Shown: positions 41,879 through 52,404 of the stretch, in pieces
Position numbering within the stretch: the stretch's first letter is position 1
Layout of the letters: each line of letters starts with the position of its first letter
The notes under the pieces: model-generated
Database searches by the model: none
What the model saw: the letters and a program-made list of their open reading frames with translations, nothing else
Told to the model about the DNA's origin: nothing
Assembly: GCF_014652235.1 (NCBI RefSeq)
Contig: NZ_BMYK01000003.1
Span: forward strand, 322,547-386,546
Direction: 5' to 3'
DNA length: 64,000 nucleotides
Source: Pseudorhodoferax aquiterrae
GTDB taxonomy: Bacteria; Pseudomonadota; Gammaproteobacteria; Burkholderiales; Burkholderiaceae_C
Program-made: the position numbers and the translations under genes

Positions 41879-42862
41879 ATGAGCGCCTGGCTGCGAAACC
41901 TCACCCCCTCGGAGCAGGTCGGCGCGCTGTTCGTGCTCGTGTTCGGCCTGCTGATCCTCGTGACGGGCACACTGGTCACGCTGTCGGTGCGCAGCCGCCA
42001 CGAAACCGACGAGACGCGCGCGGCCTTCCATGCCGACTGGTGGGCGCTGCTCAAGACCAGCTGGTTCATGGTCAGCGTGTTCTGGGTCGGCTGGGTGCTG
42101 GGCGAAACCGCCGCCACCGTGCTCTTCGCACTGGTGGCCTTCCTCGCGCTGCGCGAGTTCATCACCTTGTCGCCGACGCGGCGCGGCGACCACCGCAGCC
42201 TGGTGCTGGCCTTCTTCGCCGTGCTGCCAGTGCAGTTCTGGCTCGTGGGCAGCAAGCACTTCGACCTGTTCACGGTGTTCATCCCGGTCTACGTGTTCCT
42301 GGCCATCCCGGTGGTCAGCGCGCTGGCGGACGACCCGCAGCGCTTTCTCGAACGCAATGCCAAGCTGCAATGGGGCATCATGGTCTGCGTCTACGGCATG
42401 AGCCACGTGCCGGCGCTGCTGCTGTTGAACCTGCGCCACTACGAGGGCCGCGGCGCCTTCCTGGTGTTCTTCCTGGTCTTCGTGGTGCAGACCTGCATGC
42501 TGGTGCAGCACCTTGCGGCGCGGCATTTCCCGCGCCCGCCGGCCGCGCCCCACGTGAGCCGCAGCTTCAACTGGACCAGCTGGGCCGTCGCCGTGCTGGC
42601 CGCCAGCAGCCTCGGGGTGGTGCTCTACGCGATCACGCCGTTCCGCCCGCTGGAGGCGCTGGCCATGGGTGCCATCGCCTGCGTGGCCGGCAGCATGGGC
42701 CATCTGGTCATGAAGGCGCTCAAGCGCGACCGCGGTGTCACCAACTGGGGGCCGCAGGGCCGCTCGGTCACGGGCGCCAATGGCCTGCTGGACCGCGTGG
42801 ACGCGCTGTGCTTCGCGGCGCCGGTCTTCTTCCACTCTGCACGCTGGTACTTCGGCGCATGA
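41879..42862 (+). CDS. Phosphatidate cytidylyltransferase-like (CdsA family) protein
   Basis: A 327-residue polytopic protein with about eight membrane segments and the C-terminal CdsA-type signature in degenerate form ([19 protein letters not shown] ... [17 protein letters not shown]; the D-R-x-D block matches the family). CdsA makes CDP-diacylglycerol from phosphatidate and CTP. It follows a PlsC-like gene, consistent with consecutive steps. Genomes in this group usually carry a second, canonical cdsA elsewhere, so this is best seen as a paralogue or accessory enzyme. Confidence 0.8.
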   Translation: MSAWLRNLTPSEQVGALFVLVFGLLILVTGTLVTLSVRSRHETDETRAAFHADWWALLKTSWFMVSVFWVGWVLGETAATVLFALVAFLALREFITLSPTRRGDHRSLVLAFFAVLPVQFWLVGSKHFDLFTVFIPVYVFLAIPVVSALADDPQRFLERNAKLQWGIMVCVYGMSHVPALLLLNLRHYEGRGAFLVFFLVFVVQTCMLVQHLAARHFPRPPAAPHVSRSFNWTSWAVAVLAASSLGVVLYAITPFRPLEALAMGAIACVAGSMGHLVMKALKRDRGVTNWGPQGRSVTGANGLLDRVDALCFAAPVFFHSARWYFGA

Positions 42863-42869
42863 ACCCCGC

Positions 42870-43421
42870 ATGAGGATTCTCGGCATCGATCCCGGCCTGC
42901 AATGCACCGGCTTCGGCGTGATCGACGCCGACGGCCCGCACCTGCACTACGTGGCCAGCGGCACGATCAAGACCATGGCCAGCGCGGCCATGGGCGACCT
43001 GCCGGCCCGGCTCAAGGTGCTGTTCGACGGCATCGGCGAGATCAACGAACGCTACGCGCCGCAGACGGCCGCCGTGGAGATCGTGTTCGTGAACGTGAAC
43101 CCGCAATCCACGCTGCTGCTGGGCCAGGCGCGCGGCGCCTGTGTCACCGCGCTCGTGGCGCGCGAGCTGCCGGTGGCCGAGTACACCGCGCTGCAGATGA
43201 AAAAGGCCGTGGTCGGCAGCGGCCGGGCCGACAAGAGCCAGGTGCAGGAGATGGTCAAGCGCCTGCTGCAGCTGCCCGGCGTGCCCGGCAAGGACGCGGC
43301 CGATGCGCTGGGCATCGCGATCACGCACGCGCATGTGGGCCAGGCCATGGCACGCATCGCCCAGGCCGCGCCGCTCAAGCGCACGACGACGGGGATGTAC
43401 CGGGGCGGGCGCGCGCGCTGA
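42870..43421 (+). CDS. ruvC: Holliday junction endonuclease RuvC
   Basis: RuvC resolves Holliday junctions with RuvAB. The 183-residue protein has the N-terminal [13 protein letters not shown] (catalytic D7), a second acidic residue in [14 protein letters not shown] and the C-terminal pair in [15 protein letters not shown]. It starts 7 bases after the cdsA-like gene. ruvA and ruvB are not adjacent here, as is common in this family. Confidence 0.97.
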   Translation: MRILGIDPGLQCTGFGVIDADGPHLHYVASGTIKTMASAAMGDLPARLKVLFDGIGEINERYAPQTAAVEIVFVNVNPQSTLLLGQARGACVTALVARELPVAEYTALQMKKAVVGSGRADKSQVQEMVKRLLQLPGVPGKDAADALGIAITHAHVGQAMARIAQAAPLKRTTTGMYRGGRAR

Positions 43422-43429
43422 GCCGCAGA

Positions 43430-43451
43430 TATGTACAATTAAACGTACATA
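43430..43451. promoter_or_regulatory. YefM operator overlapping the -10 element
   Basis: TATGTAC (43430-43436) and GTACATA (43445-43451) form an inverted repeat around an 8-base AT-rich centre, giving the TGTAC core typical of YefM operators. TACAAT (43434-43439) inside it is a plausible -10 and AAGGAG follows at 43451-43456, so repressor binding would block the promoter. Confidence 0.7.
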
Positions 43452-43464
43452 AGGAGTGCCACCC

Positions 43465-43716
43465 ATGGACGCCATCACCTATTCCTCCGCCCGCGCGAAC
43501 CTGGCCCGTACGATGGACCGTGTCTGCGAAGATCACGAGGCCCTGATCATCACGCGCAATGGGGAGCAGTCGGTCGTGATGCTGTCACTGGAGGACTACC
43601 AGGCGCTGGAAGAAACGGCCTACCTGCTGCGCAACCCGAGCAATGCCAAGCGCTTGCTGGCAGCGACGGCCCAGTTGGCTGCGGGCAAGGGTGTGGAGCG
43701 CAGGCTGACCAAATGA
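43465..43716 (+). CDS. yefM: Antitoxin YefM (Phd/YefM family)
   Basis: An 83-residue antitoxin whose N-terminal half forms a DNA-binding dimer and whose C-terminal part neutralises YoeB. It carries the family's [20 protein letters not shown] and [20 protein letters not shown]. The AAGGAG ribosome binding site at 43451-43456 makes the ATG at 43465 the start; an in-frame GTG at 43456 overlaps that site. It is autoregulated through the palindrome upstream and coupled to the toxin gene by a 4-base overlap. Confidence 0.93.
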   Translation: MDAITYSSARANLARTMDRVCEDHEALIITRNGEQSVVMLSLEDYQALEETAYLLRNPSNAKRLLAATAQLAAGKGVERRLTK

Positions 43717-43967
43717 AGCTCGTCTTCGCGGACGAAGCCTGGGAAGACTACCTGTACTGGCAAAAGCAGGACCGCAAGATGGTCGAGCGCATCAACAAGC
43801 TGATCGCCGAAGTGCAGCGCGAGCCGTTCTCCGGTGTCGGCAAGCCAGAACCCTTGAAGCATGCACTGTCGGGCTACTGGTCCCGTCGCATCAACGACGA
43901 GCACCGCATGGTCTACCGGGTGGAAGACGGCGCGCTGCTGCTGGCACAGCTGCGCTACCACTACTAG
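43713..43967 (+). CDS. yoeB: Toxin YoeB (ribosome-dependent mRNA endonuclease)
   Basis: An 84-residue toxin, identical in length to E. coli YoeB, with all four active-site residues at the same numbers: E46, R65, H83 and Y84 (ending RYHY). It cuts mRNA in the ribosomal A site when freed from YefM. The gene looks intact. Its stop codon lies in a CTAG that flanks the inverted-repeat element downstream. Confidence 0.95.
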   Translation: MKLVFADEAWEDYLYWQKQDRKMVERINKLIAEVQREPFSGVGKPEPLKHALSGYWSRRINDEHRMVYRVEDGALLLAQLRYHY

Positions 43968-44233
43968 GAGCGCGGGCGGCAGAAATCCGGCCCCGCGCCG
44001 GGGCGAGTGGCGGTGCCAGCCGAGGCGTCGGCGAGGCCGTGTGGCCTGCCACACAACGAGCCGGCAACGAAGGCTGGCGCTGCCAATCGCCCCGGCCCGA
44101 AGGGTGCGGCCTGCAAGGGGGCGCATGCGTCGTTGCCGTCCTCGCGCAGGCGGCCAGCCTGCGCTTCGTCCGGCGCCTAGCCTGCGCCCCCTTGCAGGCC
44201 GCACGCGGGGCCGGATTTCTGCCGCCCGCGCTC
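43968..44233. mobile_element. MITE-like nested inverted-repeat element
   Basis: A 266-base non-coding element with 30-bp perfect terminal inverted repeats (34 bp including a flanking CTAG on each side: 43964-43997 and 44204-44237). Inside are a 22-bp perfect inverted repeat (44104-44125/44183-44204), a 19-of-22 inverted repeat (44000-44021/44072-44093) and a small hairpin (44039-44054), so the strand can fold into a branched cruciform. CTAG on both sides could be a 4-base target duplication. No transposase is present. Both convergent neighbours end with the TAG of a flanking CTAG. Confidence 0.6.
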
Positions 44234-44410
44234 CTAGGCAATGCGTTCGAGGATCAGCACCGCGAAAAAGCCCAGTGCCGCGAGGATGGTCCACTTGAGC
44301 GTGAGCAGCCCCCAACGCCGGTAGTGCGGCCGCCCGGTGCCGGCGTAGAACGCGAACATCACGCCCGCGGCCAGCAGCAGGAAGAAGATCGCCCAGCGGA
44401 ACAGCAGCAT
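44234..44410 (-). CDS. 58-residue two-helix membrane protein
   Basis: A short open frame from ATG at 44410 to TAG at 44234 encodes 58 residues with two strongly hydrophobic helices (about 5-22 and 35-55) joined by a basic loop (GRPHYRRWG). No function is known to me. It lies 12 bases after lpxC on the same strand and may be the last gene of the dcw transcript. The stop codon is in the CTAG flanking the inverted-repeat element, so an insertion may have set or changed its C terminus. Confidence 0.65.
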   Translation of the reverse strand: MLLFRWAIFFLLLAAGVMFAFYAGTGRPHYRRWGLLTLKWTILAALGFFAVLILERIA

Positions 44411-44422
44411 CGGCCCGGCGAC

Positions 44423-45346
44423 TCACCAGGCCCGCAGCGGCTGCGCGAAGCCCTTGGGCGCCTTGCGCTCGTCGTCGAAGCTGACGATCTCGTAGCACTC
44501 GGGGTGGGCCAGCAGTTCGCGCAGCAGCTTGTTGTTCATCGCATGGCCCGAACGGAAGGCGCTGTAGGCCGCCAGCAGCGGCTTGCCGACGATGTAGAGG
44601 TCACCCATGGCGTCCAGGATCTTGTGCTTGACGAACTCGTCGTCGTAGCGCAGCCCGTCGGCATTGAGCACCTTGTAGTCGTCCATCACGATGGCGTTGT
44701 CGAGACCGCCGCCCAGGGCCAGGCCGTTCGCGCGCATCATCTCCACGTCCTTGGTGAAGCCGAAGGTGCGCGCACGCGCGATGTCGCGCGCATAGGAGTC
44801 GGACGACATGTCGAACTCCACGCGCTGGCCCGTGCTGTCCACGGCCGGGTGGTGGAACTCGATCTCGAAGCTGAGCTTGAAGCCGTGGTAGGGCTCCAGC
44901 CGCGCCCACTTGAGGTTGGCGCCCTCGCCTTCGCGCACTTCCACGGGCTGCGTCACGCGGATGAAGCGGCGCGGCGCGCGCTGCAGCTCGATGCCCGCGC
45001 TCTGCAGCAGGAACACGAAGGACGCGGCCGAGCCGTCGAGGATCGGCACTTCCTCGGCGCTGATGTCCACGTACAGGTTGTCGATGCCCAGGCCGGCGCA
45101 GGCCGACATGAAGTGCTCCACCGTGTGCACCTTGGCACTGCCGTTGGCGATGGTGGAGGCCAGCCGCGTGTCGCTGACCGACTGGGCCGTGACGGGAATG
45201 TCCACGGGCTCGGGCAGGTCGACGCGGCGGAACACGATGCCGGTGTCGGGCTGGGCCGGGCGCAGCGTCAACTCCACACGCTGGCCGCTGTGCAGGCCCA
45301 CGCCCACGGCCTTGGTGATGGATTTGAGGGTGCGTTGCGCAAGCAT
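44423..45346 (-). CDS. lpxC: UDP-3-O-acyl-N-acetylglucosamine deacetylase
   Basis: LpxC carries out the committed step of lipid A synthesis, a zinc-dependent deacetylation. The 307-residue protein starts [18 protein letters not shown] and has the zinc ligands in [11 protein letters not shown] and in [12 protein letters not shown], plus the catalytic [10 protein letters not shown]. It lies downstream of ftsZ, the usual place in proteobacteria, but the 77-base gap contains a hairpin and a TAAAAT 7 bases before the ATG, so it may have its own leaderless transcript. Confidence 0.97.
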   Translation of the reverse strand: MLAQRTLKSITKAVGVGLHSGQRVELTLRPAQPDTGIVFRRVDLPEPVDIPVTAQSVSDTRLASTIANGSAKVHTVEHFMSACAGLGIDNLYVDISAEEVPILDGSAASFVFLLQSAGIELQRAPRRFIRVTQPVEVREGEGANLKWARLEPYHGFKLSFEIEFHHPAVDSTGQRVEFDMSSDSYARDIARARTFGFTKDVEMMRANGLALGGGLDNAIVMDDYKVLNADGLRYDDEFVKHKILDAMGDLYIVGKPLLAAYSAFRSGHAMNNKLLRELLAHPECYEIVSFDDERKAPKGFAQPLRAW

Positions 45347-45353
45347 GGCCTGG

Positions 45354-45359
45354 ATTTTA
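45354..45359 (-). promoter_or_regulatory. -10 element implying a leaderless lpxC mRNA
   Basis: TAAAAT on the minus strand ends 7 bases before the lpxC ATG. No Shine-Dalgarno sequence stands in the usual place. Confidence 0.5.
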
Positions 45360-45387
45360 AAGGCGTGGTACCGACCTGCGCCTTGCA

Positions 45388-45411
45388 GGGCCATCGCGTT
45401 CGCGATGGCCC
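45388..45411 (-). terminator. Hairpin between ftsZ and lpxC
   Basis: GGGCCATCGCG (45388-45398) and CGCGATGGCCC (45401-45411) form a perfect 11-bp stem with a 2-base gap, 13 bases after the ftsZ stop. No T-run follows on the minus strand. It may end or stabilise the dcw transcript. Confidence 0.5.
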
Positions 45412-45423
45412 GCATTGCCAGGA

Positions 45424-46641
45424 TCAATCGGCCTGCTTGCGCAGAAAGGCCGGGATCTCGTAGTCGTCCATGCCGCCCGAGGACAGCGCGTCCACGCGCG
45501 CCGTGGCCTGGGTGCGGTTCGGCGTGCGCCAGACCGCCGGGCCGCGCAGCGACTCGTAGTCGGGCTGCACGTTGCCCAGGCCGGCCATGCCGCTGGCCGC
45601 GGTCAGCGTGGGGATCGCGAAGCCCTGGTTGTCGGTGCCGGTGCGCTGCACCACCTGCAGTGGGGGCGCGGCACGGCGCTGGTTGCGCGCCAGGCCGGTG
45701 GCGACCACGGTCACGCGGATCTGGTCGCCCAGGCTTTCGTCGTAGGCCGTGCCGTAGATCACATGCGCTTCGGCCGAAGCGTAGGCGCGGATGGTGTTCA
45801 TGGCCAGGCGCGATTCGGACAGCTTCAGCGAGCCCTTGGCCGCCGTGATCAGCACCAGCACGCCCTTGGCGCCGGACAGGTCGATGCCTTCCAGCAGCGG
45901 GCAGGCCACGGCCTGCTCGGCGGCGATGCGCGCGCGGTCCGGGCCGGCGGCCAGGGCCGTGCCCATCATGGCCTTGCCGGGCTCGCCCATCACGGTGCGC
46001 ACGTCTTCGAAGTCGACGTTCACATGGCCGGGCACGTTGATGATTTCGGCGATGCCGCCGACGGCGTTCTTGAGCACGTCGTTGGCGTGGGCGAAGGCTT
46101 CGTCCTGCGTGGCGTCGTCGCCCATCACCTCGAGCAGCTTCTCGTTGAGCACCACGATCAGCGAGTCGACGTTGGCTTCGAGCTCGGCCAGGCCGGCGTC
46201 GGCGTTGGACATGCGCTTGGGACCTTCGAAGTCGAAGGGCTTGGTGATGACACCCACGGTCAGGATGCCCATCTCCTTGGCCACGCGTGCGATCACGGGC
46301 GCAGCGCCCGTGCCCGTGCCGCCGCCCATGCCGGCCGTGATGAACAGCATGTGCGCGCCGCTGATGGCCTGGCGGATGTCGTCGATCGCGGCCTCGGCCG
46401 ACTCGCGGCCCTTTTCGGGCTTGCTGCCGGCGCCCAGGCCCGTGGTGCCGAGCTGGATGGTCTTGTGCGCGGCCGTGCGCGTGAGGGCCTGGGCATCGGT
46501 GTTGGCGCTGATGAACTCCACGCCTTGCACGCCGCAGCCGATCATGTGCTCGACCGCATTGCCACCGCCGCCGCCGACGCCGATGACCTTGATTTGGGTG
46601 CCGAGGTTGAACTCTTCGACTTCGATCATTTCGATGGGCAT
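45424..46641 (-). CDS. ftsZ: Cell division GTPase FtsZ
   Basis: FtsZ assembles the cytokinetic ring. The 405-residue protein has the tubulin signature [10 protein letters not shown], the N-terminal [18 protein letters not shown] and a short C-terminal conserved tail, [14 protein letters not shown], that contacts FtsA and other partners. AAGGAA precedes the ATG. A 193-base gap separates it from ftsA; that gap shows no gene and probably contains an ftsZ promoter, but no hexamers stand out. Confidence 0.98.
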   Translation of the reverse strand: MPIEMIEVEEFNLGTQIKVIGVGGGGGNAVEHMIGCGVQGVEFISANTDAQALTRTAAHKTIQLGTTGLGAGSKPEKGRESAEAAIDDIRQAISGAHMLFITAGMGGGTGTGAAPVIARVAKEMGILTVGVITKPFDFEGPKRMSNADAGLAELEANVDSLIVVLNEKLLEVMGDDATQDEAFAHANDVLKNAVGGIAEIINVPGHVNVDFEDVRTVMGEPGKAMMGTALAAGPDRARIAAEQAVACPLLEGIDLSGAKGVLVLITAAKGSLKLSESRLAMNTIRAYASAEAHVIYGTAYDESLGDQIRVTVVATGLARNQRRAAPPLQVVQRTGTDNQGFAIPTLTAASGMAGLGNVQPDYESLRGPAVWRTPNRTQATARVDALSSGGMDDYEIPAFLRKQAD

Positions 46642-46834
46642 GTTCTTTTCCTTCAATCTCAAAAAATGTTGCAGTTGCCTGAGGTGTTCCGACGTTCTAG
46701 ATGCTCTTGTGTCTTCGCTGCGGGGGCGGGTGCGGGCTTCGCCATCGGCCGCCATCCCCGGCATGCCAGGGGCCGGCGCGGGCCAGCCGGGCAGGCCAGT
46801 TCAGTTGGAGTGATCGGTGCGACATGGCCGGGCC

Positions 46835-48064
46835 TCAGAAGTTTCCGATGAACCAATCTTTGACACGGCCCATGGCGGTCTTCATCGAGCCCGCCTTCTG
46901 CGCCACCTTGTAGCCGCGCATGCGCGCCACGCGGCCCTCTTCGAGCAGGCCCATGACGGTGGCCGCGCGCGGCTGCGCCACCATGTCGGCCAGCGCGCTG
47001 GCGTACTTGGGCACGCCGCGCCGCACGGGCTTGAGGAAGATGTCCTCGCCGAGCTCGACCATGCCGGGCATGACCACACTGCCACCCGTCAGCACGATGC
47101 CCGAGGACAGCACCTCCTCGAAGCCCGACTCGCGGATGACCTGCTGCACGAGCGAGAAGATCTCTTCCACGCGCGGCTCGATCACGCCGGCCAGGGCCTG
47201 GCGGCTCAGCATGCGCGGGCCGCGGTCGCCCAGGCCCGGCACCTCGACCTGGGTGTCCGGGTCGGCCAGCAGCTGCTTGGCGCAGCCGTTCTCGACCTTG
47301 ATGTCCTCGGCGTCCTTGGTCGGCGTGCGCAGCGCCATCGCGATGTCGCTGGTGATGAGGTCGCCCGCGATCGGGATCACGGCCGTGTGGCGGATCGCGC
47401 CGCCCGTGAAGATCGCCACGTCGGTGGTGCCCGCGCCGATGTCCACCAGCGCCACGCCGAGCTCGCGCTCGTCCTCGGTCAGCACCGACAGGCTGGAGGC
47501 CAGCGGGTTCAGCATGAGCTGGTCCACGTCCAGGCCGCAGCGGCGCACGCACTTGATGATGTTCTCGGCGGCGCTCTGGGCGCCCGTCACGATGTGGATC
47601 TTGGCCTCCAGCCGGATGCCGCTCATGCCGATCGGCTCCTTGACGTCCTGGCCGTCGATCACGAATTCCTGCGGCTCCACGAGCAAGAGACGCTGGTCGG
47701 TCGAGATGTTGATGGCCTTGGCCGTCTCGACCACGCGCGCCACGTCGGCCTGCGTGACCTCGCGGTCCTTCACGGCCACCATGCCCGCGGAGTTGATGCC
47801 GCGGATGTGGCTGCCCGTGATGCCCGTGTAGACATGGGCGATCTTGCAGTCGGCCATGAGCTCGGCCTCCTTCAAGGCCTGCTGGATGCTCTGCACGGTG
47901 GCGTCGATGTTGACGACCACGCCGCGCTTCAAGCCGTTGCTGGGCGCCACGCCGAAGCCGGCCAGCTTGAGGTCGCCGCCCGGCATGACCTCGGCCACCA
48001 CGGCCATCACCTTGGCCGTGCCGATGTCCAGCCCCACCACCAGATCTTTGTATTCCTTCGCCAT
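46835..48064 (-). CDS. ftsA: Cell division protein FtsA
   Basis: FtsA is the actin-like membrane tether of FtsZ. The 409-residue protein has the phosphate-binding LVVGLDIGTAKV, the SHIRGINSAGMV region of the 1C domain and the second phosphate loop VDIGAGTTDVAIF. The C-terminal amphipathic membrane-targeting helix is present as the last dozen residues (GRVKDWFIGNF). It follows ftsQ by 21 bases. Confidence 0.98.
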   Translation of the reverse strand: MAKEYKDLVVGLDIGTAKVMAVVAEVMPGGDLKLAGFGVAPSNGLKRGVVVNIDATVQSIQQALKEAELMADCKIAHVYTGITGSHIRGINSAGMVAVKDREVTQADVARVVETAKAINISTDQRLLLVEPQEFVIDGQDVKEPIGMSGIRLEAKIHIVTGAQSAAENIIKCVRRCGLDVDQLMLNPLASSLSVLTEDERELGVALVDIGAGTTDVAIFTGGAIRHTAVIPIAGDLITSDIAMALRTPTKDAEDIKVENGCAKQLLADPDTQVEVPGLGDRGPRMLSRQALAGVIEPRVEEIFSLVQQVIRESGFEEVLSSGIVLTGGSVVMPGMVELGEDIFLKPVRRGVPKYASALADMVAQPRAATVMGLLEEGRVARMRGYKVAQKAGSMKTAMGRVKDWFIGNF

Positions 48065-48085
48065 GTCGGTTCCTGTTGTTGGCGT

Positions 48086-48874
48086 CTATTTGCGTTTGGG
48101 CACGGCCGTCGTGACCGTGGTCACGCCGCGCAGCTTGAGGGCGAACCCGGTCGGGTAGCGCAGGTCGGCCGACTCGAGCGCATCCGCGCCGCGGCCGTAC
48201 TGCTGCGCCACCGTGGGCAGGGTCTTCACGAAACGCTCGATGCGCTCGGTGATCTCCTCGGGCGTGCCGCGCCCCAGTTCCACCACGGCGCCCGAGCCGA
48301 GCTGCACGCGCCAGCTGCCACGGCCCGTGAGTTCCAGCTGCGCCACCTCGGCATCGAGCGGGTCGAACAGCGGGGCCAGCGTGCGGTACATGCCCAGGAT
48401 CTGGTCCGACTCGCCATCCGGGCCCAGCAGGCGTGGCAGGTCGCTGCGGTGCACCTCGTCCACGTTGGCCTCGAACACCTCGCCGAAGCTGTTGAGCAGC
48501 TGCGAGCCGCTCTCCGGCCCCCAGTAGGCGGCGGCCTGGTGCTCCTGCAGCGTCACGCCCAGCCGGTTCGGGAATTCGCGGCGCACGGTGGCGCGGCGCA
48601 CCCAGGGCACGGCCTCGAAGGCGCTGCGCGTTTCATCCAGGTTCACGGTGAAGAAAGTGCCGCGCAGGTGCGGCGCCACGTTGGCCTTGAGCGTGAGCAC
48701 GTTGTTGTGCGTGACCTCGCCGCGCACCTCGATGCCGCCCAGTGCGAACACCGGCTGGCGCAGCACCCACAGGCACAGCGCGCCCAGCGACAGGGCGGCG
48801 AAGATCAGGAACAGCACCGAGGCGGTGATGTTCATGAGCTTGACGTCCATGGGCGCGGGCAGCGTGGCGTTCAT
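48086..48874 (-). CDS. ftsQ: Divisome protein FtsQ
   Basis: FtsQ is the bitopic scaffold that joins FtsB and FtsL to the divisome. The 262-residue protein has a short cytoplasmic tail, one membrane helix (about 15-38), a POTRA domain (about 43-115, starting [12 protein letters not shown]) and a C-terminal beta domain. Its ATG overlaps the ddlB stop by 4 bases. Confidence 0.93.
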   Translation of the reverse strand: MNATLPAPMDVKLMNITASVLFLIFAALSLGALCLWVLRQPVFALGGIEVRGEVTHNNVLTLKANVAPHLRGTFFTVNLDETRSAFEAVPWVRRATVRREFPNRLGVTLQEHQAAAYWGPESGSQLLNSFGEVFEANVDEVHRSDLPRLLGPDGESDQILGMYRTLAPLFDPLDAEVAQLELTGRGSWRVQLGSGAVVELGRGTPEEITERIERFVKTLPTVAQQYGRGADALESADLRYPTGFALKLRGVTTVTTAVPKRK

Positions 48875-49841
48875 GCGGCGGCGGCTCCCGGGGAATCGAG
48901 TGCGGCCGAGGCCAGCACGCGCAGGCACAGGTCGGGGTAAGCGATGCCGGACGCGCGCGCGGCCATGGGCACGAGCGAGTGGCCCGTCATGCCCGGCGAG
49001 GTGTTCATCTCCAGCAGGAAGGGCTTGCGGTCGCTGGCGCGGACCATGAGGTCGGCCCGGCCCCAGCCGCGGCAGCCCAGCGCGCGGTAGGAGGCCAGCA
49101 CGATGCGCCGGATCTCCATCTCCTCGGCCTCGGGCAGACCGCTCGGGCACAGGTAGCGCACCTCGTCGGTGAAGTACTTGTTCTGGTAGTCGTAGGCGCC
49201 CTCGGGGGCCTGGATGCGGATCACGGGCAGCGCCTGGGCATCGGCGCCCGTGCCCAGCACGGCGCAGGTGACCTCTTCGCCCGCGATGAACTCCTCGCAC
49301 AGCACGTCGGGGTCGTACTGGGCCGACAGGCGCACGGCGTCCAGCATCTGCGAGTAGCCCTGCACCTTGCTCACGCCGATGGACGAGCCCTCGCGCGGCG
49401 GCTTGACGATCAGCGGCAGGCCCAGCGCGTCGGGCACCTGGCGCACGTCGGCCAGTTCCTGGCTGCCGGGCTGCAGCACCACATGGCGCGGCGTGGGCAG
49501 GCCGCAGGCCTCCCAGATGCGCTTGGTCATGACCTTGTCCATGGCGATGCTGGAGGCCATGACGCCGGAACCCGTGTAGGGAATGCCCAGCAGCTCCAGC
49601 GCGCCCTGCACCGTGCCGTCCTCGCCGTGGCGGCCGTGCAGCGCGATGAAGCAGCGGGCGAAGCCGTCGGTCTTGAGTTCATGCAGGCCGCGCTCGGCCG
49701 GGTCGAAGGCGTGGGCGTCCACGCCGACCTGGCGCAGCGCGTCCAGCACGCCGTGGCCCGACAGCAGCGAAATCTCGCGCTCGGCCGAACTGCCGCCCAT
49801 CAGGACCGCGACCTTGCCCATGCTGGCTGCCAAGCCCGTGC

Positions 49842-49845
<4 letters not shown>
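48871..49845 (-). CDS. ddlB: D-alanine-D-alanine ligase
   Basis: DdlB makes the D-Ala-D-Ala dipeptide used by MurF. The 324-residue ATP-grasp enzyme has [15 protein letters not shown], the [10 protein letters not shown] phosphate loop and the metal-binding ending [17 protein letters not shown] chose the ATG at 49845, nine residues before the GKVAVLMGG segment, because it overlaps the murC stop (ATGA), as do the other junctions in the cluster. Confidence 0.96.
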
Positions 49846-51244
<1,399 letters not shown>

Positions 51245-51248
<4 letters not shown>

Positions 51249-51334
51249 CGCGCGGCACCTCCCGAACGCTGCGCCACTTCGTGGGCCCCGCAGTGCTCGA
51301 CGAAGTGGATGGAATGACGGATGGCGTGCTTCAT
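51245..51334 (-). CDS. 29-codon relic duplicating the murC start
   Basis: An open frame of 29 codons whose first residues, [13 protein letters not shown], duplicate those of murC ([12 protein letters not shown]) with one inserted serine. Its ATG overlaps the murG stop (ATGA) and its own stop overlaps the murC ATG (ATGA), so it is coupled on both sides. The first 11 shared codons differ at several third positions but almost not in amino acid. The rest of the frame ([16 protein letters not shown]) resembles nothing I know; its last codons supply the murC ribosome binding site. Probably a decayed tandem duplication retained as a translational bridge. Confidence 0.6.
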
Positions 51335-52404
51335 GCGCGGGCCAATGCTTCGATCTGGTCGGCGACACGTGCGGCCGCCTGGGGTTTCGCCAATGCGCGC
51401 GCCTTGGCCGCCATGGCCTGCAGTGCGTCGCGCGAGAGTCCGGCCAGCAGCTGTGCCAGCCGGCTCGGGTTGAGTTCGGTCTGCGGCAGGTGCATGCCGG
51501 CACCCTGGCCGGCCAGCCACTGCGCGTTGTCGCGTTGGTGCGCCGTGGTGCTCACGATCAGCGGCACCAGCACCGCGGCCACGCCCGCGGCGCACAGTTC
51601 GCTGACCGTCACGGCGCCGGCCCGGCAGACCACCACGTCGCAATCGGCCAGGGCCTGGGCCATGTCCTCGATGAAGGGCACGGCCTGGGCCGTGACGCCG
51701 GCGGCCGCATAGGCCTGGGCCACGGCCGCGTCGTTGCCCTGGCCGCACTGGTGCAGCACCTGGGGCCGCTGGGCGGGGTCCATCGCGGCCAGCGCCTGCG
51801 GCAGGCATTCGTTGAGCACGCGCGCGCCCAGGCTGCCGCCGACCACCAGCACGCGCAGCGGGCCGCTGCGGCCGGCGAAGCGCTGGGCCGGCGCCGGCAG
51901 CGCCTCGATCTCGCGCCGCACCGGGTTGCCCGTGACCTGCGACTTCTTGACGCGCGCCACGTCCGGGCCGTCGAAGCCGAAGGCAACGAAGTCCGCCACG
52001 GGCAGCAGCGCCTTGTTGCTCATGAGCAGGGCCGCGTCGGCATTGACCAGGGCCAGCGGCTTGCCGAGCGCGGCCGCCATCAGCCCGCCCGGGAAGCAGA
52101 CGTAGCCGCCCATGCCGAGCACCACGTCGGCGCGGCGCCGGCGCAGGATCTGCAGGCAGGACCAGAAGGCACCCAGCATGCGCATGCCGCCGGTCAGCGT
52201 GTGCACGAGGCCCTTGCCGCGCAGACCCGAAAAGCCGATGGCGTCCAGCGCGATGCCCGAGGGCGGCACGAGGCGGTTCTCCATCCCCGTGCGCGTGCCC
52301 AGCCAGCTGACGGTCCAGCCGCGCGCTTGCAGCTCGCGCGCCACCGCCAGGCCCGGCATCACGTGCCCGCCCGTTCCTGCCGCCATGACCACCAGATGCG
52401 TCAC
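51331..52404 (-). CDS. murG: UDP-GlcNAc transferase MurG
   Basis: MurG adds GlcNAc to lipid I to make lipid II on the inner face of the membrane. The 357-residue GT-B enzyme has the N-terminal [14 protein letters not shown] loop, [12 protein letters not shown], and the donor-site region [15 protein letters not shown]. The start is GTG at 52404, overlapping the ftsW stop (GTGA). It precedes the murC relic ORF. Confidence 0.96.
   Translation of the reverse strand: MTHLVVMAAGTGGHVMPGLAVARELQARGWTVSWLGTRTGMENRLVPPSGIALDAIGFSGLRGKGLVHTLTGGMRMLGAFWSCLQILRRRRADVVLGMGGYVCFPGGLMAAALGKPLALVNADAALLMSNKALLPVADFVAFGFDGPDVARVKKSQVTGNPVRREIEALPAPAQRFAGRSGPLRVLVVGGSLGARVLNECLPQALAAMDPAQRPQVLHQCGQGNDAAVAQAYAAAGVTAQAVPFIEDMAQALADCDVVVCRAGAVTVSELCAAGVAAVLVPLIVSTTAHQRDNAQWLAGQGAGMHLPQTELNPSRLAQLLAGLSRDALQAMAAKARALAKPQAAARVADQIEALARA

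Noticed and set aside
43968-44233. Coding frames inside the inverted-repeat element
   Set aside because: They read across perfect inverted repeats, differ wildly between strands and lack start context; the structure explains the sequence better.
46642-46834. A specific ftsZ promoter in the ftsA-ftsZ gap
   Set aside because: The gap is long enough, but I found no hexamer pair better than background, so none is annotated.
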